Part shown: piece by piece, positions 1 through 8,537 of the stretch | How the letters are laid out: every line of letters begins with the position of its first letter | How positions within the stretch are numbered: position 1 is the first letter of the stretch | Assembly: GCA_031264145.1 (NCBI GenBank) | Contig: JAISEK010000129.1 | Coordinates: 1 to 64,000 of the forward strand | DNA length: 64,000 nt | Source of the DNA: Deltaproteobacteria bacterium | GTDB taxonomy: Bacteria; Desulfobacterota; Desulfarculia; Adiutricales; Adiutricaceae | Reading direction: 5' to 3' | The notes under the pieces: model-generated | Databases searched by the model: none | Told to the model about the DNA's origin: nothing | The model's input: only the letters and a program-made list of their open reading frames with translations | Program-made: the position numbers and the translations under genes

Positions 1-1
1 G

Positions 2-115
2 GGCATGTCCTTCGACCCCCTCAAGGTGGCCTCGGAGGACATCGGGGCCTCGACCAGGCTCTGGATCCTCACGGCGCTGGTCAATTTTCTGGCCTTCACC
101 CGGCTGAATTTCTAG
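2..115 (+). CDS. C-terminal tail of an unidentified protein (truncated by window start)
   Basis: An open frame runs in from the left edge and ends at a TAG at 113-115, leaving 37 codons. The last residues (about LWILTALVNFLAFTRLNF) are hydrophobic, as expected for a final membrane segment, and the codon use is GC-rich like the genes that follow. The protein cannot be identified from this tail. It is followed by about 400 bases of non-coding DNA and a strong promoter, so it is probably not part of the iron operon downstream. Confidence 0.5.
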   Translation, partial: GMSFDPLKVASEDIGASTRLWILTALVNFLAFTRLNF

Positions 116-525
116 GCCGGGCCCCATTCCCGCCCTCACCGCCGCTGACGCCTCCCCGCCGACGTCGGCCCTGGCCCTGCCGGGCCCCGCCGGCCGGCCT
201 GGGCTGGCCCCTCCCGTCCCCAAGAGGCCCTTAAAGCCCCTCCCCAGTCATCGCCCCGCCGGTACCGGCATTTTCCCGCCGTCCGTCCTGGATGCGCCGT
301 TGGCGCGACAATCGTCTCTTGCCCCACGGCGCGTCCCGTTCTCTGGGCCGACGCTGGCTTACCGGGCCGGCCATCGCCGGCCCCTGGCCTGCCCTGGGGC
401 CGCGCCGGGGAAGGGATGCCTCGCCGTCCCTGGCCTAGCCGGGACGCTGCCCGGTCCAGGGGCCTTCCCGGGCGGCCGTATTCCCAGTCGCGGCTTGGGT
501 TTGCAAAAGGCTTGAAAAATTATGG
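116..525. other. GC-rich intergenic region
   Basis: About 400 bases of GC-rich sequence with short runs of C and G. I see no convincing gene. The short open frames on both strands look like by-products of GC richness. The last 40 bases become AT-richer as they approach the promoter at 526. Confidence 0.5.
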
Positions 526-554
526 TTGACACTTCCGGGGCCCTGGTGTATAAA
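526..554 (+). promoter_or_regulatory. Sigma-70-type promoter of the iron operon
   Basis: TTGACA at 526-531 and TATAAA at 549-554 are separated by 17 bases, a near-consensus housekeeping promoter. Transcription would start near 561 and give a leader of about 75 bases before the ATG at 635. The next genes run head to tail on the same strand to a terminator near 8537, so this is probably the main operon promoter. Confidence 0.8.
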
Positions 555-573
555 ACTAAAGCCTCGCAGTATT

Positions 574-592
574 GCAAATAAGAATCAATAAC
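574..592. promoter_or_regulatory. Possible Fur box
   Basis: GCAAATAAGAATCAATAAC matches 13 of 19 positions of the classical Fur consensus GATAATGATAATCATTATC. It lies just downstream of the predicted start site, where a bound repressor would block transcription, and the genes downstream import iron. The match is only moderate, so Fur control is an inference. Confidence 0.45.
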
Positions 593-634
593 ACAAAAAA
601 TTCACAACAATCGCCTTGCGACATTGGTGCGTAA

Positions 635-1297
635 ATGATAGTGCGCTCATGGCCCGCGAGGGCCCTTCTGGCCCTCATGTCCCTGGCCCTGTGGCTTGCC
701 CCCGGCCCGTCCCTGGCCGCCGACGTCGATTTGCCCGCTCCCCAGACCGAGGGCGGCATGGGGCTTTTTGAGGCCCTGAAGAAGCGCTCCTCGGTCCCTG
801 GCGGGGACTTTTCCCTGGCCGAGGTGACCCTGGGGGAGCTCTCGACGGTCCTGTGGGCCGCCAGCGGGCTCAACCGCGGCCAGACCGGCTGGACCGTGCC
901 CATGGCCGAGGGGCTGGCCCCCTACGTCCGGATCTACGTGGCCGGCCAGGAGGGGACCTTCCGCTACGACTGGGGCGGGCACAGGCTCGTCGAGGTCTCC
1001 GGGGAGAACATCAAGGCCAGGATAGGCGGCCCGGCCTTCATCCGCAAGGCCTTCTACGTCCTTGTCCTGACCACCGACAGGGAGATCCTGGGGCAGCTCG
1101 TCCGCGGCGGCAAGGACCGCCAGGACGAGTTCGCCCAGGTCCTGGCCGGGGCCATGACCCAGGACATCTACCTGGCCGCGGCCGCCCTGAGCCTGGGCAC
1201 CCGCTACATCCACAGCATGAACGTCGAGGCGGTTAAGTCCGCCCTGGGGCTTGGCCCGGACGACTACCCCATTGCCCTGATGCTCCTGGGGAAGTGA
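635..1297 (+). CDS. Secreted SagB/ThcOx-type nitroreductase
   Basis: A 220-residue protein of the nitroreductase superfamily, SagB-like branch, which uses FMN. An N-terminal signal peptide (hydrophobic about residues 9-24, then LAAD) predicts export. The mature part opens with a KKRSS segment and continues through FSLAEVTLGELSTVLWAASG, the usual SagB start in which the first arginine/serine contact the flavin. The C-terminal EAVKSALGLGPDDYPIALML matches the family ending. It is the first gene of the iron operon, 106 bases before the FTR1 start. A flavin reductase acting on periplasmic metal or ligands would fit, but the substrate is unknown. No clear Shine-Dalgarno precedes the ATG. Confidence 0.8.
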   Translation: MIVRSWPARALLALMSLALWLAPGPSLAADVDLPAPQTEGGMGLFEALKKRSSVPGGDFSLAEVTLGELSTVLWAASGLNRGQTGWTVPMAEGLAPYVRIYVAGQEGTFRYDWGGHRLVEVSGENIKARIGGPAFIRKAFYVLVLTTDREILGQLVRGGKDRQDEFAQVLAGAMTQDIYLAAAALSLGTRYIHSMNVEAVKSALGLGPDDYPIALMLLGK

Positions 1298-1403
1298 CGC
1301 CCGGGGGCCTTGGGGACGAATGACGAGCGGGCCGGGGGCCCCGTCCGCCCGCCAAGAACGCGCCGCCGGACCGGCCGCGCCAGCGCATAGGCAGGCTTTT
1401 CCA

Positions 1404-2705
1404 ATGGATCCAAGAAAAACTCTCCTCCCCGCCGTCCTTCTCCTGGCCCTTGGCCTGGCCCTGCCGGCCGCCCCGGCCCGGGCCGACTCGAAATACAAGA
1501 CCTGGGGCGAGGTGGCCGCGGCCATGAGGGTGCCCCTGGAGCAGGCCATGGCCAACTACGGCCGGGGCCAGGCCGACCAGGCCTACCAGGGGGTCGATGA
1601 CGCCTACTTCCAGTTTTACGAGAAGGAGGGCTTCGAGCGGAACGTCAAGGGCCGGATCTCTGGCAAGCGCGTCTCGGCGGTCGAGTACAAGTTCGCCATG
1701 ATCAAGCAGGACATCAGGAACGGCGAGCCGGCGGAGAAGGTCGCCGCCGACATCGAGACCCTGATCGCCTGGTGCGTCGAGGACGCCGGGAAGCTGGACG
1801 CCAGGGTGGCCTCGCAGCAGGCCCAGGCCACCCAGGGCGGGGGAGGCGAGCAGGCCCAGGCGTCCGGGGGCGGCTCCTCCATCGGGCGAGACTGGGGCAT
1901 CTTCCTGGCCTCCTTCGGGACGCTCATGCGGGAAGGGGTCGAGGCCATCCTGGTCATCGCCGCCATCGCCGCCTATCTGCTGAGGATGGGCAACAAAAGG
2001 AGCGTCGCCGTGGTCTACTGGGCGGGCGTGGCCGCCCTGGTGGTCAGCGCCCTGGCGGCCGTGGCCCTCCAGTCGCTCATCGACCTCAGCGGGGCCAAGC
2101 AGGAGATCATCGAGGGGCTCACGATGCTCCTGGCGACGGTGGTGCTGTTCTGCGTCAGCAACTGGATGTTCTCCAAGGCCGAGGCCGAGGTCTGGAAGGA
2201 CTACATCCAGTCCAAGGTCCAGCAGGCCATGACCACCGGGAGCTCCATGGCCCTGGCGGCGGCCTCGTTCCTGGCCGTCTTCAGGGAGGGCGCCGAGACC
2301 ATCCTCTTCTACCAGGGCATCCTGAGCGAGGCCGGCTCCGACACGACCATGGTCTGGGCCGGATTCCTGGCCGGGGCCGTGGGCCTGGTCATAGTCTTCG
2401 CCGTCATCCGCCACGGCAGCATGAGGCTCCCCCTGAAGCCGTTCTTCCTGGGGACGAGCATCCTCATGTTCGTCATGTCCATAGTCTTCGTGGGCGGCGG
2501 CATAAAGGAGCTCCAGGAGGGCAACGCCCTGCCGGTGACCATGATTGAGGGCTTCCCGACGGTGGAGCTCCTGAAGATATATCCCACGGTCCAGACCCTG
2601 CTGCCCCAGGTTTTCCTTCTGGCCCTGACCATCGGCTCCATCTGGTTCATCCACAGGCGGCAGAGGAGGTTCCTGGCCGCCAGGGCCGGCCAGGCCGCCG
2701 TCTGA
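1404..2705 (+). CDS. FTR1-family high-affinity iron permease
   Basis: A 433-residue iron permease. The signal peptide begins at the ATG at 1404 (MDPRKTLLPAVLLLALGLA, cleavage near ARA). The open frame extends upstream to 1320, but that part has no signal character, so 1404 is preferred. Residues about 30-165 form an extracytoplasmic domain seen in long bacterial FTR1 proteins. Seven or so membrane helices follow, with the two hallmark REGxE iron-binding motifs: REGVEA near residue 176 and REGAET near residue 293. It lies between a flavoprotein gene and P19, matching the P19/FTR1 import system. The permease is expected to move iron delivered by P19 across the inner membrane. Confidence 0.93.
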   Translation: MDPRKTLLPAVLLLALGLALPAAPARADSKYKTWGEVAAAMRVPLEQAMANYGRGQADQAYQGVDDAYFQFYEKEGFERNVKGRISGKRVSAVEYKFAMIKQDIRNGEPAEKVAADIETLIAWCVEDAGKLDARVASQQAQATQGGGGEQAQASGGGSSIGRDWGIFLASFGTLMREGVEAILVIAAIAAYLLRMGNKRSVAVVYWAGVAALVVSALAAVALQSLIDLSGAKQEIIEGLTMLLATVVLFCVSNWMFSKAEAEVWKDYIQSKVQQAMTTGSSMALAAASFLAVFREGAETILFYQGILSEAGSDTTMVWAGFLAGAVGLVIVFAVIRHGSMRLPLKPFFLGTSILMFVMSIVFVGGGIKELQEGNALPVTMIEGFPTVELLKIYPTVQTLLPQVFLLALTIGSIWFIHRRQRRFLAARAGQAAV

Positions 2706-2801
2706 GGCCGGGGACAAGAGTGTGACGTGGCGTCCTTTCGTCGGGGGCCTGGCCGCCGGCCCCAGGGAAGTCCCGGTTTTGGCTTGCTTCTGACTTGTCA
2801 T

Positions 2802-2821
2802 GGCCCAAGGCCTCTTGGGCC
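2802..2821 (+). other. Intercistronic RNA hairpin
   Basis: GGCCCAA at 2802-2808 pairs with TTGGGCC at 2815-2821 around a 6-base loop, between the FTR1 and P19 genes. No T-tract follows, so it is more likely to protect the mRNA or modulate expression than to terminate. Confidence 0.35.
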
Positions 2822-2867
2822 CCATTCTCATGACCGTGCGTGACGCGGTCGCTACTTGGAGGATTGA

Positions 2868-3449
2868 ATGAAGAAGTATCTTTCCACCACCGTTGGCCTC
2901 ATGGCCGCTTTGGCTCTCCTCTTGTGTCTGGCCACCCCCGTGGCCCTGGCCCAGGCCCCCGGCGATGACAAGGGCGGGGCCGGCTTCGAGGAGTTCCCGC
3001 TTGGCGACGACCACATCGTCAAGCCCCTGGTCGTGGCCGGCGTCTACTTCCAGCCGGTCGACATGGAGCCGGTCGGCGCCGGCGGGCTGGCGGCCGCCGA
3101 GAGCGACATGCATCTTGAGGCCGACATCAGCGCGGTCGAGGACAACGGGCTGGGCTACGGGGCCGGCGACTTCGTCCCCAACCTGACCGTCAAGTATCGG
3201 GCCCAAAAGGAAGGCGGCAAGCTGATAGAGGGGAACTTCATGCCCATGAGCGCCTCCGACGGCCCCCACTACGGCAACAACGTCAAGCTCGACGGGCCCG
3301 GCAAGTACAAGATCACCTTCATCATCGACAGCCCCGACAAGCAGGGCTATCTCCTGCACGTGGACAAGACCACCGGCGTCCCCGGCCGGTTCTGGACCAC
3401 CCCCATCGAGGTCTCCTGGGATTTCGACTTCGTGCCCAGGCAGTGGTAG
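2868..3449 (+). CDS. P19-type periplasmic iron-binding protein
   Basis: A 193-residue periplasmic metal-binding protein of the P19/Tp34 family, which binds copper and iron and hands iron to an FTR1 permease. A signal peptide covers residues 1-29 (cleavage near ALAQA). Family features include the VYFQPVDMEP segment (M66, E67), SDMHLEADI (M81, H82, E84) and SDGPHYGNNV, which carry the conserved methionine, histidine and glutamate ligands, and the C-terminal WDFDFVP strand. A good Shine-Dalgarno (GGAGG) lies 8 bases before the ATG. The gene follows FTR1 and precedes the DUF2318 protein, the order seen in Campylobacter-type loci. Confidence 0.92.
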   Translation: MKKYLSTTVGLMAALALLLCLATPVALAQAPGDDKGGAGFEEFPLGDDHIVKPLVVAGVYFQPVDMEPVGAGGLAAAESDMHLEADISAVEDNGLGYGAGDFVPNLTVKYRAQKEGGKLIEGNFMPMSASDGPHYGNNVKLDGPGKYKITFIIDSPDKQGYLLHVDKTTGVPGRFWTTPIEVSWDFDFVPRQW

Positions 3450-3464
3450 CCCCCTAGGACCCCT

Positions 3465-3495
3465 CTGCCCGCCATCCCCGGGGGGGATCGGGCAG
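3465..3495 (+). other. Intercistronic hairpin after P19
   Basis: CTGCCCG plus ATCCCC pairs with GGGGAT plus CGGGCAG, giving about 13 base pairs with a 2-base bulge just past the P19 stop. No T-tract follows. It could stabilise the P19 message relative to the downstream membrane-protein genes, but this is inference. Confidence 0.35.
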
Positions 3496-3702
3496 CCCCA
3501 AGGCCTCCGCGGCCCCGGATGCCGGTCCAGGCTTCCGGGAGCCCGGCGGCCTTGCCCAATCTCTGGCGCCGCGACCGGGACCGCCAGGTTCCCGTCGGGG
3601 CCCGTCCCGGCGAGGCGCCCGTAGCGAGGGGGCGCCTCGCCGGTGGCCCTCCGGCCAGGCGTTCCGCCGGCGCGGGCTCTTCCGGGAAGACAGGGTGGCC
3701 CC

Positions 3703-5196
3703 ATGCTCATGTACCTGATCAACGTGGTCGACAACACCTGGGTCCTGGCCGTGGCTGCGCCCATGATCCTCTACCTGCTGGGGCTGGATGGGGCCAGGAG
3801 GGGGATAAGGCGCCTGGTCCTGGCCTCATTTGGCCTGGGCCTCCTGGCCTCGGCCATATTGGCGGCCCTGCGCCTCAACACGGGCTGGGTCATCAGGGAA
3901 TTCTACGACCTGGGCGTCCTGGTCCCGCTCCTGGGGGCCTTCCTGGCCTGGATCGTCCTCTCCTGGCTGGCCCTGCGGGGCCTTGGGCATCGGCCCGGGA
4001 CCGGCGCGGCCAGGTCGCGGCCGGGCGGCGAGGGGCCGGGCGCCGGCCCCCCCTGGGGCCTGGGACGGCCCCTTGGGCGCTGGGAGGCCATCGCCGTGAG
4101 GGCCTTCCTGGCCCTGGTCCTCGCCGCCGCCCTCTCGGTCCTCCTCCACCGGCTGGCCGGGACGGGGCCGCTGGCCGGCTTGCTGGCGTCGCTGCCGGTC
4201 CTGGCGGCCCTCCTTTCCCTGGGCCCGGCCAAGGTCGTCGGCCCCAGGATCCCCCTGGCTGTCTCCGGCCTCCTTTCCCTGGCCCTCCTGACGGCCAGGG
4301 TGGCCCCCAACCTTGTCCTCTACCCGTTTGAGTTCGGGGTGGGCATGGACTCGGTCTTCAACCTGGACTACCTGGCCAAGGTCTCCGGATACCTGGCCGG
4401 CCTGGCGGTCATGGCCCTGGTCTGGCTCTCGGTGAGGTTTCTGGCCCGCCAGGCCCCGCCCAGGCCCCTCAGGTGGTTCCTGCTCCTGGGCCTCATGGTC
4501 CTGCTCTCGCAGCTCTCCCTGGAGACGGCCCAGATCCTGGCCGCCAGGAGGATGCTCCCCAGGCCCCTCTTTTCCCTGGTGCTGTACTTCCTGGAGCGCA
4601 AGAGCCTTTTCCTCTTCGGGGAGGTCCTGGTCTGGGCCGCGCTGGCCGCGTTCCTGATGGCGAGGGCGAGGCTGACCGTGCCCGTGGGCCGCAACCCGGC
4701 CATGAAGCGCAAGATGCGGGCCTCCCTGAGGGACGACCTCAGGGCCGGGGCCCTCCTGTTGGCGTCCATGGCCCTGGTCATCGTGGCCTCGACCACCCTC
4801 CGGGCCGTCAACTCCAGGGGCCCGGTCATCTCCGACCCCGAGGTGGTGGAGGCCAGTGACGGCCGCATCAGGCTGGGCCTGGAGCGGATCTCCGACGGCG
4901 ACCTCCACCGCCACGTCTACCAGACCGAGGAGGGGACCCCGGTCCGCTTCATCGTCATCAAGAAAAGCCAGAGCGCCTTCGGGGTGGGCCTGGACGCCTG
5001 CGACATCTGCGGCCAGAGCGGCTACTACCAGAGGGGCGACCAGGTCATCTGCAAGCTCTGCGACGTGGTCATGAACAAGAGCACCATCGGCTTCCCCGGG
5101 GGCTGCAACCCCGTGCCCCTGGAGTTCTCCCTGGCCGAGGGGGCCCTCCTCATCGATCCCGCTGACCTGGAGGCCGAGGTCCACCGCTTCAAGTGA
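3703..5196 (+). CDS. DUF2318 Fe-S-type membrane protein of the P19 iron system
   Basis: A 497-residue protein with many membrane helices over residues 1-about 375, and a C-terminal extracytoplasmic domain with a cysteine cluster: CDICGQSGYYQ, then CKLCDVVMN, then GGCNP. This is the DUF2318 signature, seen in the Cj1660-type member of P19 loci and proposed to bind a metal or Fe-S centre. The GTG at 3643 would add a 20-residue hydrophilic leader. The ATG at 3703 starts directly before the first hydrophobic helix and is preferred. The likely role is passing electrons or iron between P19 and the inner-membrane machinery; the mechanism is not established. Confidence 0.85.
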   Translation: MLMYLINVVDNTWVLAVAAPMILYLLGLDGARRGIRRLVLASFGLGLLASAILAALRLNTGWVIREFYDLGVLVPLLGAFLAWIVLSWLALRGLGHRPGTGAARSRPGGEGPGAGPPWGLGRPLGRWEAIAVRAFLALVLAAALSVLLHRLAGTGPLAGLLASLPVLAALLSLGPAKVVGPRIPLAVSGLLSLALLTARVAPNLVLYPFEFGVGMDSVFNLDYLAKVSGYLAGLAVMALVWLSVRFLARQAPPRPLRWFLLLGLMVLLSQLSLETAQILAARRMLPRPLFSLVLYFLERKSLFLFGEVLVWAALAAFLMARARLTVPVGRNPAMKRKMRASLRDDLRAGALLLASMALVIVASTTLRAVNSRGPVISDPEVVEASDGRIRLGLERISDGDLHRHVYQTEEGTPVRFIVIKKSQSAFGVGLDACDICGQSGYYQRGDQVICKLCDVVMNKSTIGFPGGCNPVPLEFSLAEGALLIDPADLEAEVHRFK

Positions 5197-5254
5197 GGGC
5201 GGGCCCTGACGGCCCGTCGCCCCCGCTTTTCCCCGATTCCCTGGAGGAAGGCCC

Positions 5255-6556
5255 ATGTTCCTGAAGATGCTCCTCGGCGCCTTGGCGAGGCAGAAGAGAA
5301 AGCACCTGATGATCGCCTTCACCGTCGGCCTGGGGGTCTCCCTGGCCACGGCCATGCTGGGGGTCATGTTCGACGTGGGGGACAAGGTCAACCAGGAGCT
5401 CAAGAGCTATGGGGCCAACCTCAACGTCATCCCCAAGGGGGCCTCCATGCTGGGGGAGATGTACCAGCTTGGCGGGGACGAGGGCGGCGGGCCCGCCCTG
5501 TCCGAGCTTGAGAGCGACTTCATAAGGGAGGATGAGCTCTACAAGATCAAGATGATCTTCTGGGCCTACAACATAGTCGACTTCGCCCCGTTCCTGACCC
5601 TGGGCGTCGAGGCCGGGGGCCGGCAGGTCCCCCTGACCGGGACCTGGTTCGACAGGCACCTGTCGCTCCCGACCGGGGACGAGGTCGACACGGGCATGAC
5701 GGCCATGAGATCGTGGTGGGTCCTGGAGGGCCGGCCAGGGGACGAGGCCGATCCCGGCGGCGTGCTGGTCGGCCGGGAGCTGGCCGACGCCCTGGGCCTG
5801 GCCGTGGGGCAGACGCTGGAGGCCAGGGCCCCGGGCGGCCGGGCGGCCACCCTCAGGGTAAGGGCGGTCTTCGAGAGCGGCGGCGACGACGACCGGGGCA
5901 TCTTCGCGCCCCTGCCCCTGGTCCAGGATCTGGCCGGGCGGCCCGGCCTGGTCCAGAGGGTCGAGGTCAGCGCCTTGACCACCCCGGAGAACGAGCTGGC
6001 CAGGAGGGCGGCCCAGAACCCGGGGAGCCTGACGAGGATTGAGTGGGACACCTGGTACTGCACGGCCTACATAAGCTCCATCGCCTACCAGATCGAGGAG
6101 ATTCTGCCCGGGGTGAGGGTCAAGCCCGTCCTCCGGGTGGCCCAGTCCGAGGGGGCCATCCTGTCCAAGACCCAGCTGATGATCATCCTCCTGACCCTCC
6201 TGACCCTCCTGTGCTCGTCCCTGGCCATCTCCAACCTGGTCACGGCCAACATCATGGAAAGAAGCGTCGAGATTGGCCTCCTGAAGGCCCTGGGGGCCAC
6301 GGGGCTCTCGATCTCGCTCCTGGTCCTCAGCGAGATCCTCCTGGCCGCCTTCGGCGGGGGGGTGGCCGGGTACCTGGTCGGCCTGGGCCTGGCCCAGTTC
6401 ATCGGACTCTCGGTCTTCGGCTCCACCGTGGCCGTCAAGGCCGTGGTCATCCCCATCGGCGCGCTGATGGTCCTGGCGGTCACCCTCCTGGGGAGCCTGC
6501 CGGCCCTGAGGGCCCTTCTCGGCCTGAGGCCGACCGAAGTGCTGCACGGGAGGTAA
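5255..6556 (+). CDS. FtsX/MacB-type ABC transporter permease (first of two)
   Basis: A 433-residue permease with MacB/FtsX topology: one helix near residues 20-40, a large extracytoplasmic domain (about 45-305), then three helices at the C-terminus. The segment ERSVEIGLLKALGAT is the conserved cytoplasmic motif of FtsX-type permeases. A strong Shine-Dalgarno (GGAGGAAGG) precedes the ATG. It is paired with the similar permease at 6563 and the ATPase at 7758, matching the Cj1661-Cj1663 ABC module of P19 loci. Such transporters usually move force or substrate through the periplasm rather than importing ions directly. Confidence 0.88.
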   Translation: MFLKMLLGALARQKRKHLMIAFTVGLGVSLATAMLGVMFDVGDKVNQELKSYGANLNVIPKGASMLGEMYQLGGDEGGGPALSELESDFIREDELYKIKMIFWAYNIVDFAPFLTLGVEAGGRQVPLTGTWFDRHLSLPTGDEVDTGMTAMRSWWVLEGRPGDEADPGGVLVGRELADALGLAVGQTLEARAPGGRAATLRVRAVFESGGDDDRGIFAPLPLVQDLAGRPGLVQRVEVSALTTPENELARRAAQNPGSLTRIEWDTWYCTAYISSIAYQIEEILPGVRVKPVLRVAQSEGAILSKTQLMIILLTLLTLLCSSLAISNLVTANIMERSVEIGLLKALGATGLSISLLVLSEILLAAFGGGVAGYLVGLGLAQFIGLSVFGSTVAVKAVVIPIGALMVLAVTLLGSLPALRALLGLRPTEVLHGR

Positions 6557-6562
6557 CGGGCC

Positions 6563-7702
6563 TTGGGAAGCAACCGCTCATTCGCCCTCCGGATGGTCCT
6601 TTGGTCCCTCCTGCGCCGCCGCTCCAGGCTGCTGGTGGCCCTCACCGGGGTCACCATCGGGGCCACGGTGCTCCTGGGGCTGGTCACCCTCTGCTACGAC
6701 ATCCCCAGGCAGCTGGGCCGCGAGTTCCGCTCCTACGGGGCCAACATGGTCTTCGTCAAGGACGTGGTCGGCGGCCGCCTGGGCCGGGAGGATCTGGAGG
6801 CCATCAGGAGGGGCCTTTCCGGCGACAGCCTGGTGGGGCTGACGCCCTTCCGCTACGAGCCGGTCCGCAACAACATGCTCCCCTACACGGCGGTCGGGAC
6901 CAGCTTCGCGGACGTGAGGCTCACCAGCCCCTTCTGGCAGGTCGGCGGGGAGTGGCCCTCCGCGCCGGGGCAGATCCTCCTCGGCGCCGACGTGGCCGAG
7001 GCGACCAGGATCCAGAACGGCCAGAGGATGGCCATCGACGGCCGCAACGGCCGCCAGGAGCGCTACGAGAAGGACTTCACCGTCGTGGGGACGGTCCGGA
7101 CTGGCGGCGTCGAGGACGGCCTCATCTACATGGCCATGGCCGACATGGAGGAGATGACCAGGGAGCCTGGCCTGGCCGATCTGGCCGAGGCCAGCCTGGC
7201 CTCCGGCGGGACCGGCCTGGCCGGCCTGGAGGCCAGGGTGAGGGCGGCGGCCCCCTCGGTCGAGCCCAGGCTGGTCACCAGGGTCACCCGCTCGGAGGAG
7301 ACGGTCCTGGCCAAGCTGACCTGGCTGGTCTACCTCGTCACCCTGGTGGTCCTGAGCCTGACCATGATCTGCGTCACCACGACCATGATGACCGTGGTCA
7401 TGGAGCGGCGCAGGGAGATAGGCCTAAAGAAGGCCCTGGGGGCCGAGAACGGGAGGGTGGCCAGGGAATTCCTGGCCGAGGGCCTGATGCTGGGGATCCT
7501 GGGGGGGCTAATAGGCTCCTTCTGCGGCCTCCTCTTCGCCCGCCTGGTCTCCTACAGCGTCTTCGGCCGGGGCCTGACCCCCGAGCTCCATCTGGTGCCC
7601 ATAACCGTGCTCGCCTCGGCCCTGGTCACCATCGTCGCCTCCCTGTGGCCGGTCAGGAAGGCCGTCGACGTGGAGCCGGCCCTGGTCCTGAAGGGCGAGT
7701 AG
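6563..7702 (+). CDS. FtsX/MacB-type ABC transporter permease (second of two)
   Basis: A 379-residue permease homologous to its upstream neighbour (both have SYGANxVx early in the extracytoplasmic domain). The cytoplasmic motif here is ERRREIGLKKALGAENG. The start is TTG at 6563: GGAGG at 6549-6553 lies about 9 bases before it, whereas the next ATG at 6593 has no such site. Only 6 bases separate it from the previous stop, so translational coupling is likely. The two permeases probably form a heterodimer with the downstream ATPase. Confidence 0.87.
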   Translation: MGSNRSFALRMVLWSLLRRRSRLLVALTGVTIGATVLLGLVTLCYDIPRQLGREFRSYGANMVFVKDVVGGRLGREDLEAIRRGLSGDSLVGLTPFRYEPVRNNMLPYTAVGTSFADVRLTSPFWQVGGEWPSAPGQILLGADVAEATRIQNGQRMAIDGRNGRQERYEKDFTVVGTVRTGGVEDGLIYMAMADMEEMTREPGLADLAEASLASGGTGLAGLEARVRAAAPSVEPRLVTRVTRSEETVLAKLTWLVYLVTLVVLSLTMICVTTTMMTVVMERRREIGLKKALGAENGRVAREFLAEGLMLGILGGLIGSFCGLLFARLVSYSVFGRGLTPELHLVPITVLASALVTIVASLWPVRKAVDVEPALVLKGE

Positions 7703-7757
7703 GCCGGGGGGATCGGACCGGCGTGCCACCAAAACCACCAAATCGGAAAGACGACCA

Positions 7758-8456
7758 ATGCTGAACCCTGAGGCGACCTTCATCCTGGACATCGAGGACA
7801 TCTCCAAAATCTACGGGCCCATCAAGGCGCTCCAGAACGTCTCCCTGGCCGTGAGGCCAGGCGAGTGGCTGGCCATAATGGGGCCCTCGGGCTCGGGCAA
7901 GACGACCCTCATGAACATCATCGGCTGCCTCGACAGCCCCTCGTCGGGCCGCGTGACCCTGGACGGCCTGTCCCTCGACAGCCTCTCGTCCGGTGAGCTG
8001 ACCGCCATAAGGCGGGAGAGCATCGGCCTCATCTTCCAGCAGTTCCACCTGATCTCCTACCTGACGGCCCTGGAGAACGTGATGGTGGCCCAGTACTACC
8101 ACAGCCTGGTCGACGAGAGGGAGGCCCTGGAGGCCCTGGAGAACGTGGGCCTGGGCGATCGGGCCAAACACCTCCCCAGGCAGCTCTCCGGCGGCGAGCA
8201 GCAGAGGGTCTGCATCGCCAGGGCCCTCATCAACCACCCCAAGCTCCTTCTGGCCGACGAGCCCACCGGAAACCTCGACGAGACCAACGAGGCCCTGGTC
8301 ATGGACATCCTCCGCTCGCTCCACCGCCAGGGCAGCACCATCATCGTGGTCACCCACGCCCCCGAGGTGGCCGCCCACGCCGAGAGGACCGTGGTCCTGG
8401 AGCACGGCCGCGTGGCCAGGGACACCAGGTCCCCTCTTCTCCAGGCCAAGGCCTGA
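7758..8456 (+). CDS. ABC transporter ATP-binding protein (LolD/MacB type)
   Basis: A 232-residue ABC ATPase. Walker A is GPSGSGKTT (about residues 42-50), the Q-loop is FQQFHL, the signature is LSGGEQQR, Walker B is LLLADEPTGNLDE, and the switch histidine is in VVTHAPE. The LADEPTGNLD form is typical of MacB/LolD/FtsE-type ATPases that pair with FtsX-like permeases. It closes the iron operon, with a terminator 45 bases downstream. Confidence 0.93.
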   Translation: MLNPEATFILDIEDISKIYGPIKALQNVSLAVRPGEWLAIMGPSGSGKTTLMNIIGCLDSPSSGRVTLDGLSLDSLSSGELTAIRRESIGLIFQQFHLISYLTALENVMVAQYYHSLVDEREALEALENVGLGDRAKHLPRQLSGGEQQRVCIARALINHPKLLLADEPTGNLDETNEALVMDILRSLHRQGSTIIVVTHAPEVAAHAERTVVLEHGRVARDTRSPLLQAKA

Positions 8457-8500
8457 TGGTCCGGCCCGCCGTCGAGGGGGGCGAGATGTAGCCTTGACCA

Positions 8501-8537
8501 AAAGGGCCTGGCCGGGATATTCCCGGCCAGGCCCTTT
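8501..8537 (+). terminator. Rho-independent terminator of the iron operon
   Basis: A perfect 17-base-pair inverted repeat (8501-8517 with 8521-8537) around a 3-base TAT loop, ending in a T-run. It lies 45 bases after the ATPase stop and is the strongest terminator in the window. Confidence 0.93.

Noticed and set aside
1233-3764. An 843-codon minus-strand open frame opposite the FTR1 and P19 genes
   Set aside because: It lies antisense to well-supported genes, has Gly/Pro/Arg/Asp-rich low-complexity composition, and no domain. It is a by-product of GC-rich third positions.
3826-6547. Long minus-strand frames opposite the DUF2318 and permease genes
   Set aside because: Same reason: antisense to recognised genes, low complexity, no ribosome site.
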